NCBI RefSeq assembly: GCF_001623405.1 | Contig: NZ_LUHG01000059.1 | Location: 1 to 33,112, forward strand | Length of the DNA: 33,112 bases | Direction of reading: 5' to 3' | Source: Hydrotalea flava | Lineage (GTDB): Bacteria > Bacteroidota > Bacteroidia > Chitinophagales > Chitinophagaceae | In this document: piece after piece, positions 25,545 through 32,441 of the stretch | Layout of the letters: every line of letters begins with the position of its first letter | How positions within the stretch are numbered: position 1 is the first letter of the stretch | Position numbers and translations under genes: made by a program | Notes under the pieces: generated by a model | What the model saw: only the letters and a program-made list of their open reading frames with translations | What the model was told of the DNA's origin: nothing | The model's database searches: none

Positions 25545-26060
25545 ATGAAAATAAAAAAACATATTAACTTAAATAAGTTACATTATTTTTTTAAAACTAC
25601 AAAAAAAATAGAATATTTTCAATTTGAAGAAGATTTTGTTGAGGAAAATGTTCGTTGTATTCCAATGATTGTAAGATTTAAAATGGATGCAGTAGGAATA
25701 AAATTAAAATTAAAAGAATGGACTATGATGAATTTACACGAAAAGACAAAACTGGCAACAATTAATATTACAACTAAAAAAGAGAAAAAAAAATATTATA
25801 ATTATACTAAAATAATTATAAAAAAATACACCGGTTTAGACCCAACAAATTTGAAAATAGAAGATAACCCTGAATGGACAAATATAGAAAAAATTTCAGA
25901 AGAATTTTTATTAAAAGCTAGTGAATTCAACCTATCAATTAACCTAAATCAATGGAAAAATTTGAGCGATTTACAACGTTTTGCCTTATTAAAATTGTGC
26001 AGACCGGGTCATGAAAATAGAAATTTTATAAAAGCAATAAAAGAATTTAAATTATCCTAA
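25545..26060 (+). CDS. Nitrate reductase-associated protein (Nitr_red_assoc family)
   Basis: A 171-residue soluble protein from the ATG at 25545 (a GTG one codon earlier is also open). Diagnostic blocks: FQFEEDFVEENVRCIPMIVR with one conserved cysteine, GIKLKLKEW, and the C-terminal LQRFALLKLCRPGHENRNF. These match the small family known mainly from cyanobacteria near nitrate reductase and molybdopterin genes; its molecular role is unknown, with a possible part in assembly or stability of the enzyme. Gaps of 34 bases upstream and 9 bases downstream show it is in the nas operon. It has a strongly lysine- and asparagine-rich composition with A+T-rich codons, more so than nirB. An N-terminal about 25-residue basic lead precedes the family core. 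Confidence 0.87.
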   Translation: MKIKKHINLNKLHYFFKTTKKIEYFQFEEDFVEENVRCIPMIVRFKMDAVGIKLKLKEWTMMNLHEKTKLATINITTKKEKKKYYNYTKIIIKKYTGLDPTNLKIEDNPEWTNIEKISEEFLLKASEFNLSINLNQWKNLSDLQRFALLKLCRPGHENRNFIKAIKEFKLS

Positions 26061-26069
26061 AGAAATTAT

Positions 26070-27563
26070 ATGAGACATGCATTTAAATTTAAAATTAATT
26101 TCACAGGAGGGATTATCTCGCCAGGATATCTGCATAATATTTTAGAAGCTTTGGAGGAGGCCAGAATTGATAATGTTCGTTTTGGTTTGAGGCAGCAATT
26201 ACTGATTGATGTATCGCACAAAGAATATGAGAAAGTAGTGGCATCATTAAATTTACATAAGATTCAATATGAAAATAAAACAGATTCTTATCCCAATATC
26301 CTCAGTTCATATCCTGCTGAAGAAATATTTATCAGAGATTCATGGGTAAAGGAAGGAGTATATAAAGATATTTTTGATCTGTTTGATTATAGACCTACAA
26401 TCAAAATAAACATCGCTGATAACAACCAAACATTTACTCCTTTTTTTACAGGAAATATCAACTGGATTGCCTCAAAAAATATTCATTTTTGGTATTTGTA
26501 TATTCGATTCCCAAAATCAAATACAATTTATCAATGGAAAGATTTAATATATACCAACGAAATTCCACGTTTATCTAAATTTATTGAAAAAATTATTATT
26601 GAAAATCCTGAACTATATTATGATAACAACCTAGTTTATGGGAACATTATTTACGAAAAAGTACATTCAAGCATCAGTATTATATCAAAACCAGTCGAAG
26701 AGAACCTGTTTCTGCCAGAATTTAAACTTCCTTATTATGAAGGATTTAATAATTATGGTAGTAAATACTGGTTAGGACTATATCAGCGCAACGAATTATT
26801 TAAAGTTTCGTTCCTAAAAGATATTTGTAAACTATGCCTGGAAACCAAGATAGGACAGTTATATACAACACCATGGAAATCTTTGATTATAAAAAATATT
26901 GATGAAAATCATAGACATTTATGGAGTTTTATTTTAAACAGGCATCGAATTAATGTTCGACATGCTTCCAATGAATTGAACTGGCAGGTAGAAGATACCA
27001 ACGAAGAAGGCCTTAGCATCAAACAACATATCATTAGGCAATTGGATAAAGAAGATGTTCGTACCTATGGATTATGCATTGCAGTAAAAACTCAACCAAA
27101 GTCAGGCGTGTTTGGCTCAATAATTATTAAACAACAATTTAATGTAATAAGAGATAAGTTAAAACCTTCAAAAAAGTTTGATATTTTATATAGTTCAGGC
27201 TTCAATCCAAACTCAAAAGAATTGATTGTATTCAGAAACAATATAAGTAAAGAACATTTGGCCACTTACCTTATTTCATTATGCAAATATTATTATGAAA
27301 ATTTCTGTAAAAATGATTTATTAAAAGAAACCGCAATAAAAGAAGAATACATAGAACCAAATTTCGCAATACAAACTATGGTTTACCAGTGCCGGCAATG
27401 TTTAACAGTGTACGATGAAGAAATCGGAGAACCAGAAAATAAAATAGCTCCGGGCACTTTATTTAACGAATTAAACAGTGGTTACAAATGTACGGTTTGC
27501 GATGCAACAAAAGAAAACTTTGTATTAGTGAGTAAGGCCTCATTGGGATTACAAGCCATTTAA
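26070..27563 (+). CDS. Protein with two degenerate nitrite/sulfite-reductase-like half domains and a C-terminal rubredoxin
   Basis: A 497-residue predicted soluble protein. The N-terminal block (about 1-66) resembles the ferredoxin-like half domain of siroheme reductases: F-T-G-G-I-I-S-P-G-Y-L then VRFGLRQQLLIDV. A second such block is near 255-300 (IGQLYTTPWKSLIIK). The C-x5-C / C-x3-C siroheme-cluster cysteines of NirB are absent; the only Cys pair before the C-terminus is CKLC near 252. Residues about 438-490 are a canonical rubredoxin: C441-x2-C444, 29 residues, C474-x2-C477, with IAPGTLF in between. It is therefore likely an electron carrier or chaperone of the nitrate/nitrite pathway, not a catalyst. 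The stop codon overlaps the convergent mobA gene by 15 bases. I know of no described function. Confidence 0.8.
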   Translation: MRHAFKFKINFTGGIISPGYLHNILEALEEARIDNVRFGLRQQLLIDVSHKEYEKVVASLNLHKIQYENKTDSYPNILSSYPAEEIFIRDSWVKEGVYKDIFDLFDYRPTIKINIADNNQTFTPFFTGNINWIASKNIHFWYLYIRFPKSNTIYQWKDLIYTNEIPRLSKFIEKIIIENPELYYDNNLVYGNIIYEKVHSSISIISKPVEENLFLPEFKLPYYEGFNNYGSKYWLGLYQRNELFKVSFLKDICKLCLETKIGQLYTTPWKSLIIKNIDENHRHLWSFILNRHRINVRHASNELNWQVEDTNEEGLSIKQHIIRQLDKEDVRTYGLCIAVKTQPKSGVFGSIIIKQQFNVIRDKLKPSKKFDILYSSGFNPNSKELIVFRNNISKEHLATYLISLCKYYYENFCKNDLLKETAIKEEYIEPNFAIQTMVYQCRQCLTVYDEEIGEPENKIAPGTLFNELNSGYKCTVCDATKENFVLVSKASLGLQAI

Positions 27564-28139
27564 ATCTGCATGAGCATTAATATTTCGAAAACATATTTTT
27601 TTATCAGCAGATACAGGTATTTTATAAACACTTAGATGTTCTAGTACAAATTTCATACTATGTTTTAATAGTTGCTTGGTGTAATACATCTGCATTACGA
27701 ACTCCAATGCTTTTGCAGTATAAATTCCGCATAAAGGTTCAGCTTCACCCTCATTTGTATATACGTATGCATTAAATTTATTTGTATTGTTTTGTTGATA
27801 TTGACAATATAGATTTTTGATTAATGACAACTCCATAAAAGGCATATCGCAGGCAAATACAAAAAAATCATCGGAAGGTCTATGCAAATGAACGCTTAAC
27901 AATCCTAAAAGCGGGCCCTTGACTAATAAAGAATTATTGTCGGTAATAAGTTTTTCAGGTGAAAAATATATTTTATATTTTTCTTGCTGAGATTTGTTCA
28001 CTGAAATAAGTACAGGAATACCAAGTAGGGATAACTTTTCAGATGCGGCCTGAACCCATGTACTATCATCTATAGAAATCATTCCTTTATCTTTCCCCAT
28101 TCGAGTGCTTTGTCCACCACATAAAATAACGCCATTCAT
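27549..28139 (-). CDS. mobA: Molybdenum cofactor guanylyltransferase
   Basis: Transfers GMP from GTP to molybdopterin, making the MGD cofactor required by the nitrate reductase. The nucleotide-binding loop ILCGGQSTRMGKDKG starts at residue 4 and FVFACDMPFM is the metal-binding signature; GEAEPLCGIYTA is the conserved C-terminal block. The ATG at 28139 begins the family homology; a TTG at 28148 is less likely. About 196 residues, normal length. The 3' end overlaps the convergent rubredoxin-fusion gene by 15 bases. It is the last gene of a minus-strand run behind the siroheme and SelW-like genes, which links the two cofactors of nitrate assimilation in one transcript. Confidence 0.94.
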   Translation of the reverse strand: MNGVILCGGQSTRMGKDKGMISIDDSTWVQAASEKLSLLGIPVLISVNKSQQEKYKIYFSPEKLITDNNSLLVKGPLLGLLSVHLHRPSDDFFVFACDMPFMELSLIKNLYCQYQQNNTNKFNAYVYTNEGEAEPLCGIYTAKALEFVMQMYYTKQLLKHSMKFVLEHLSVYKIPVSADKKICFRNINAHADLNGL

Positions 28140-28173
28140 TTGTCTCAATTTTGTTATTTATAAATATTAATTT

Positions 28174-28452
28174 TTAATTCATATCTATATGTCCTAAATT
28201 TTTTTCCGGATTAACAATATTCCTGATAATTCTTTTAATAATTTTTATTTCAGGAAACCCTCCATATTCTTTTCGGTTAAATACTATATCATCATTAATA
28301 TAAATGTAATAAGCACCGGGCTGCTCACTGGGTTGCAGCGAAACAGCTTTTATATCGGCTGAAAAACTGATTAATATTTCTTGTGCCATATAAGCAGCCC
28401 GCAGCAACCAACCGCATTTAGGGCAATATTCAATTGTGATAACTGGCTTCAT
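28174..28452 (-). CDS. SelT/SelW/SelH-family (Rdx) thioredoxin-like protein
   Basis: A 92-residue cytosolic protein with the Rdx signature: ITIEYCPKCGWLLRAAYMAQEIL, whose C10-x2-C13 replaces the Cys-Sec pair of selenoprotein W, and later Y-I-Y-I-N-D and GGFPEIKIIKRIIR. The family is a thiol redox fold with poorly known function. It starts 3 bases after the stop of the siroheme gene and precedes mobA, so it is part of that three-gene operon. An association with siroheme or molybdenum cofactor handling is suggested by position only. Confidence 0.85.
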   Translation of the reverse strand: MKPVITIEYCPKCGWLLRAAYMAQEILISFSADIKAVSLQPSEQPGAYYIYINDDIVFNRKEYGGFPEIKIIKRIIRNIVNPEKNLGHIDMN

Positions 28453-28455
28453 GTT

Positions 28456-29052
28456 CTATTTTACATTTCTATTTTGTCGATTTTGTTTTAGCAAAGTTTC
28501 TGTTATCTTATTAAGTTGTGCAACTTTTTCAGAAAAATCACCGGTTAAATATTTTCTAATCTGTTGCAGATTATTCAATGTTGTTTCAATATCATCAGGA
28601 AAGCTATTCTGTAATATTTCTTTGATTCGCTTAGCCATTGTTGGTGAAACACCGTTTGTAGAGATAGCTATTTTAAGATTTTGTTTTTGCACTATTGATG
28701 AAAGATAGAAATCGCAAATCTCAGGGGTATCTGCAACATTGCACAATAATCGTTTCCGCTTCGATAATTCACGTATACGCTTATTTTCGAATTGATTTTC
28801 GGTAGCAACAATCACAATATCCTTATCCTTCAAATCTTTAACCATAAATTTTCGATGTATAAGGCTTATTAATGGGTTATTTTCAGTTAACTGTTTAATT
28901 TCATTCCGGATTTCAGGAGCAATTAATGTTACTCTTGCCTTTGGTGAATTAGACAGCACGGCCGTAATTTTTTCAAGTCCCACATTGCCTCCTCCAACAA
29001 TCAGTGTATGAAGTTCTTCTAATTTAAGAAATACAGGGAAAAGATGGTTCAT
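28456..29052 (-). CDS. Precorrin-2 dehydrogenase / sirohydrochlorin ferrochelatase (CysG N-terminal type)
   Basis: The NAD-dependent oxidation of precorrin-2 and iron insertion complete siroheme. The protein is the stand-alone equivalent of the CysG N-terminal domain (Met8p type). From the ATG at 29052 the sequence opens with FPVFLKLEELHTLIVGGGNVGLEK, a Rossmann GGGNVG loop, then NVADTPEICDF and IAISTNGVSPTMAKRIKE, the typical siroheme-synthase segment. About 198 residues; an ATG at 29076 gives an 8-residue extension without family support. It heads the minus operon with the SelW-like gene and mobA. Its partner, SUMT, is 13 kb away at the other end of the island. Confidence 0.92.
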   Translation of the reverse strand: MNHLFPVFLKLEELHTLIVGGGNVGLEKITAVLSNSPKARVTLIAPEIRNEIKQLTENNPLISLIHRKFMVKDLKDKDIVIVATENQFENKRIRELSKRKRLLCNVADTPEICDFYLSSIVQKQNLKIAISTNGVSPTMAKRIKEILQNSFPDDIETTLNNLQQIRKYLTGDFSEKVAQLNKITETLLKQNRQNRNVK

Positions 29053-29068
29053 CAAATTGTCATTAAAA

Positions 29069-29084
29069 TGATACAAGAGTATCA
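29069..29084. promoter_or_regulatory. Perfect dyad upstream of the siroheme operon
   Basis: TGATAC-N4-GTATCA is a perfect 6-4-6 palindrome that ends 17 bases upstream of the ATG at 29052. The equivalent TGATA-N6-TATCA layout has the spacing of Crp/Fnr-family sites (5-6-5), so it is a candidate target for the FNR-like regulator at 14342-15037. The support is symmetry and location only. The rest of 29085-29328 shows no gene. Confidence 0.4.
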
Positions 29085-29240
29085 GTATAAAATTAGAACA
29101 ATTTTGTTCATTACGGAGTTAAAAATAAAAACAAAGAGAGTTTTATCTTTTCAACAAATAAATGACTATATTATTGCCTGAAAATTTGCAGTTATCACTT
29201 GAACTGGGAAAATCGATTAATGAGCAAAACCGTATTTAAT

Positions 29241-29636
29241 TACTTAGAAGCTGTTTGAGTTAAATAAAAATAAATACTTATACTAAAAGTTGCAGATTTT
29301 AGAATAGAAGCCAATCGTTGAGTAAATAATGACTAAAAGAACTACTTTTTTAACTGGCTTTCAGTGGCAAATTGTAAAAAGTTTGCTGCATGTGAAACTA
29401 AAACCCAAATGAGATTTAAAAAACATCTGGGAGGCAATATGCTATGTAACACGAACGGGTTGTTAATGGCGAATATTACCGTTGGGCTATCCACCTTGGC
29501 AAACGGTATATTGGTATTTTAGGCAATGGACGGTACTATTGAAATAGCCCATCAGGAAATACGCAAGGCAGTAAGAAGAGAACAGGGTAAAAGAGAGTCT
29601 ACAGGTGCATGCTATTCAGGGTATCGAAAAGTTTGA
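29241..29636 (+). mobile_element. Relic of an IS5-type insertion sequence
   Basis: The segment starting near TTAGAAGCTGTTTGAG (29244-29259) looks like the terminal repeat common in IS5-type elements of Bacteroidota, about 80 bases before the transposase start. The transposase reading is broken and its 3' half is missing after about 29636. No right end was found, so the boundary is approximate. Confidence 0.5.
29329..29636 (+). pseudogene. Degraded IS5-family transposase (DUF4096-like N-terminus)
   Basis: From the ATG at 29329 the frame reads TGFQWQIVKSLLHVK, then a stop TGA at 29410, then DLKNIWEAICYVTRTGC, a stop TAA at 29464, then WRILPLGYPPWQTVYWYFRQW, a well-known DUF4096 block. The reading then shifts to another frame (DGTIEIAHQEIRKAVRRE, in phase with 29514) and stops at 29634-29636. 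The DDE catalytic residues are missing. The two nonsense codons plus frameshift plus 3' loss show long inactivation. It is the right-hand counterpart of the IS scar at 13.5-14.3 kb. Confidence 0.85.
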
Positions 29637-29903
29637 TAACAAGTCTTTCTTTCTTATTGATAAAATTTGGTTTCAGTAAACACAATACTTCCTACAAAAA
29701 CTGCATTAGCTAAATATTGAGCATAAAAGTACAAACCCTTAAAATAAAATTTATTAAGATAAGGTGTTAGCGTAAAATAAAAGGGAAATCGGATATTTTT
29801 CTGTTGATTTATTTTGATGTTAGATTGTAGCTCAAATAGAAAAAAATAAATAATCTTCAATTCATGATGGTCTTGAAAAATTTGAACTTATAATTATATA
29901 CAA
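29637..29903. other. Gene-free A+T-rich interval
   Basis: A minus-strand frame of 68 codons (29654-29860) begins with a hydrophobic, aromatic-rich stretch but has no recognisable domain and no upstream signal; I do not call it a gene. The interval must contain the promoter of the broken outer-membrane gene at 29904. No hairpin terminator was recognised. Confidence 0.4.
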
Positions 29904-30531
29904 ATGAAAAATATTTACATAGTATTATTAATATTACCAATAATATTACTGGCTCAACCTATAAATGCTCAAAACATTAAAGACAGTGCATTTGCTACTA
30001 TTCATTCCAACATTTTCAGGGTAAATATTGTTTTTCCTGCATTTACTTTAATTAATCCGGGTACCCTTGTTATTGCTAATTATGAAAGAAAGCTGGGCCG
30101 GAAGTTTTCGGTAAATACCAATGTAGGTATGGGTATGTCTTTTAAAAAAGTTGGAGGCCTCATACAATCCTATACAAACCAGCATTCATTTATTTGCATC
30201 CGGTGAGCTGCGTTATTTTTTCTCCTTAAATCATCGCAATAAAAAAGAAAGGCCAATTGTTAATTTTTCAGGTACCTATTTGGGGTTGGAACAACGTTTT
30301 TTATCGCATCCTTTTTTACCATATAATCAAACCATTGATAAAGCTATAGCAGGCCTCCGTGATGTTTATTTGAATATCGGCTATCAACGCCAATACAATT
30401 ACTTATTATTTTTATGGTATTTTGGTTTGCAGATGGCAGCATGGGACGATACAATTACGGGAAGTACGTTATCATCCGGTGGTTTACAGGCAGGTATTGG
30501 CTTGGGTTATGTATTGGGGAGGAGAAGATAA
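29904..30531 (+). pseudogene. Outer-membrane-type protein disrupted by a one-base frameshift
   Basis: The first frame (29904-30206) has a clear signal peptide (IYIVLLILPIILLAQPINAQ) and beta-rich sequence up to GMGMSFKKV, then quickly ends. The next frame (30151-30531) continues with a beta-barrel-like part, FASGELRYFFSL and AGIGLGYVLGRR, with no own start. Removing one A from the A6 tract at 30144-30149 joins the two frames into a single protein of about 208 residues. So the gene is either a recent pseudogene, a phase-variable slippage allele, or a sequencing error. It does not match a named family that I recognise. It points at tadA from the left (convergent). Confidence 0.7.
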
Positions 30532-30605
30532 AGAACTACTTATCAATTTAATGCATAGTACACACTCCAATTCTTTAAAATTATGTGAGTTTATGAAAGA
30601 TACAT

Positions 30606-31055
30606 TCACCGCTTCCCTCTAAAAAATGCCTTCATTAAAAAAGCAGCTTCATCTGCCAATACACCTTGGGTAAGTATTGTTTTGGGATGAAACGGGTATT
30701 GCTGTTGCAGGTACCGACTATAACCATTTTTTTCGTCGGCTGCACCATACACAATCCGGCCAATTTTACTCCAATACAAAGCACCCGCACACATCAGGCA
30801 GGGCTCTAATGTAACATACAGTGTGGCTTCCGGTAAATACTTCGAACCCAATGCGGCAAATGCCGTTGTTAATGCAATAATTTCTGCATGCGCTGTGGCA
30901 TCTTTCAATAACTCTACCTGGTTATATCCGCGTGCTATAATTTTATTGTGCTCTACAATAATGGCCCCAACAGGTACTTCATCGGCATCAAAGGCCAATT
31001 GGGCCTGTTCCAATGCCTGCCGCATAAAATAAGCATCATCTTTTAAACCATCCAT
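30606..31055 (-). CDS. tadA: tRNA-specific adenosine(34) deaminase
   Basis: Zinc-dependent deaminase that converts A34 to inosine in the tRNA-Arg anticodon; essential in most bacteria. At 149 residues it has the typical length, with the zinc ligand and proton-shuttle residues in TAHAEI (H56, E58) and the second zinc motif EPCLMCAGA (C86 and C89). The neighbouring VPVGAIIVE and NQVELLKDATAHAE segments are family-typical. A guanine deaminase is a less likely alternative, because the TadA spacing is conserved. The gene lies outside the nitrate island and is convergent with the broken outer-membrane gene. Confidence 0.93.
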   Translation of the reverse strand: MDGLKDDAYFMRQALEQAQLAFDADEVPVGAIIVEHNKIIARGYNQVELLKDATAHAEIIALTTAFAALGSKYLPEATLYVTLEPCLMCAGALYWSKIGRIVYGAADEKNGYSRYLQQQYPFHPKTILTQGVLADEAAFLMKAFFRGKR

Positions 31056-31112
31056 ATCAAGAATTTAATCATTTACTTATTTATATATCAGCTTTGCTGC
31101 AGAAAATTGGCC

Positions 31113-31145
31113 CTAAAAAAAAAGAAACCCTTGTTAAAGGGGTTT
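31113..31145 (-). terminator. Intrinsic terminator of the 3-keto-sugar operon
   Basis: AAACCC (31125-31130) pairs with GGGTTT (31140-31145), extended by TT/AA pairs with one bulged base. The long A tract at 31115-31123 becomes a T run on the minus strand. It therefore terminates transcription coming from the DUF1080 gene before tadA. Confidence 0.7.
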
Positions 31146-31173
31146 GAAGTAATGTAATGACGAATTTAATAGT

Positions 31174-31911
31174 TTAAGGTAATTGCCTGATTTGAATATT
31201 TCTAAACCAAACATCATTACCGTGATCCTGTAGGGCAATATGCCCTTCTTTAAACATACCAAAACCCGGCATGTTTTTAAATTTACTGTGGGCAATCATA
31301 TCTTGCCAGTTACCATCCCAAAGGTTTGTTTTTACCACAACCGTACCATTTAACATCAATTGTAGGGTACCATGGTTGGCAATAATCTCTGCTATATTCC
31401 ATTCACCAACGGGTTGAACCGTTTCTTTACTACAGGCAATTAAATCATACAAATCGCCGGCGCGGTGTTTATGAATTTTACCATCCGGATGACCATCATT
31501 ATCTAAAACCTGCATTTCCAATCCGGTATTCCAGGTTTCGTTGTATTTGGCCGGATCGTCTTGTACAAAAAATAAAATACCGCTATTACCGCCTTTTGAT
31601 ATTTTCCATTCCACCCTAAAATCAAAATTGGTATAGGCATTATTCGTCACCAAATCGCCACCACCATCTGTTTGATAGTTTTTTTTATCAGCTGCATTTA
31701 AATGAATAGCGCCATCCTCAATTATCCAGGCTTTACCTACGGTAGTTTTGCCATAGCTATGCCATCCGTTAAAGGTTTTACCATCAAATAATGATACCCA
31801 TCCAGTTTGTGTATGTTGGATGGGTATTTCAAAATCTTTGTTTGTAAAAGCTAAGGAAACAAACAATGCGCTTACCATAAACAGCGCCCCAATTAATTTT
31901 TTGTATATCAT
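31174..31911 (-). CDS. DUF1080 (3-keto-disaccharide hydrolase) protein, secreted
   Basis: A 245-residue protein with an N-terminal hydrophobic signal (LIGALFMVSALFVSLAF) and one DUF1080 jelly-roll domain: WVSLFDGKTFNGWHSYG, GDLVTNNAYTNFDFRVEWKI, GNSGILFFVQ and the C-terminal GHIALQDHGNDVWFRNIQI. Proteins of this family include hydrolases of 3-keto-glycosides formed by sugar dehydrogenases. It is the last gene of a minus-strand group with a cytochrome c and a sugar isomerase/epimerase, which supports a role in periplasmic 3-keto-sugar breakdown. Specific substrate unknown. Confidence 0.9.
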   Translation of the reverse strand: MIYKKLIGALFMVSALFVSLAFTNKDFEIPIQHTQTGWVSLFDGKTFNGWHSYGKTTVGKAWIIEDGAIHLNAADKKNYQTDGGGDLVTNNAYTNFDFRVEWKISKGGNSGILFFVQDDPAKYNETWNTGLEMQVLDNDGHPDGKIHKHRAGDLYDLIACSKETVQPVGEWNIAEIIANHGTLQLMLNGTVVVKTNLWDGNWQDMIAHSKFKNMPGFGMFKEGHIALQDHGNDVWFRNIQIRQLP

Positions 31912-31983
31912 ATAAATATATTTTAAATGATGAATGGCTTACCGGCAGTGCACATTTCCTTATACGCAAATACAACTACGTTA

Positions 31984-32409
31984 TTATGATTTTTTCAATA
32001 ACAAAATATACTTAACCATTTGTTCTGCATCGGCAACCGATAAATTGGGATGCGGCGTCATAGGTACCTGGCCCCAAACACCTGAACCACCTTTAATAAT
32101 TTTTGCAGCCAACATGGGTATATCTTTATCGGTATACTTTTTGGCCACATCGCGATAAGCAGGGCCAATTAATTTTTCGTCTACTTTATGGCAGGTTAAA
32201 CAATCATTTTTAGCTATCAGCGCCAAACCTTTTTTATAATCGGGATTATCTGATAAATCGGTTGATGCAGTTGCGGGTGCAGGTGCAGCAGCTTCGGTTT
32301 GTGGGGTAGAAGTTCCTGTAGCGGCTGACTGATCGCCACTATTCTGATTGCTGTTTCCACAGGCATAAGCAAAAAAAGCCATGCTGATTACAATTGACAT
32401 TTTTTTCAT
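31984..32409 (-). CDS. Lipoprotein c-type cytochrome
   Basis: From the ATG at 32409 (141 residues) the protein opens with a hydrophobic signal and a lipobox-like A-Y-A-C at residues 14-17, then a low-complexity Ala/Thr/Pro/Ser linker (about 20-50). One class I heme site follows: CLTCH in NDCLTCHKVDEKLIGPAY, with the distal methionine probably in QVPMTPHPN. It would be anchored in the envelope and carry electrons. Such cytochromes are common next to DUF1080 and sugar dehydrogenase genes, suggesting it accepts electrons from the sugar oxidation step. It is between the epimerase and the DUF1080 gene on the same strand. Confidence 0.92.
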   Translation of the reverse strand: MKKMSIVISMAFFAYACGNSNQNSGDQSAATGTSTPQTEAAAPAPATASTDLSDNPDYKKGLALIAKNDCLTCHKVDEKLIGPAYRDVAKKYTDKDIPMLAAKIIKGGSGVWGQVPMTPHPNLSVADAEQMVKYILLLKKS

Positions 32410-32441
32410 AAAAAACAATTTTTTTAAATAATGGTGCAAAG

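Noticed and set aside
26070-27563. Calling this gene a nitrite or sulfite reductase
   Set aside because: The siroheme/[4Fe-4S] cysteine motif is absent and the end is a rubredoxin, so a catalytic role is not supported.
29654-29860. 68-codon minus-strand hydrophobic frame in the A+T-rich gap
   Set aside because: No recognisable domain or start context; open frames of this size and hydrophobic composition are expected by chance in A+T-rich DNA.
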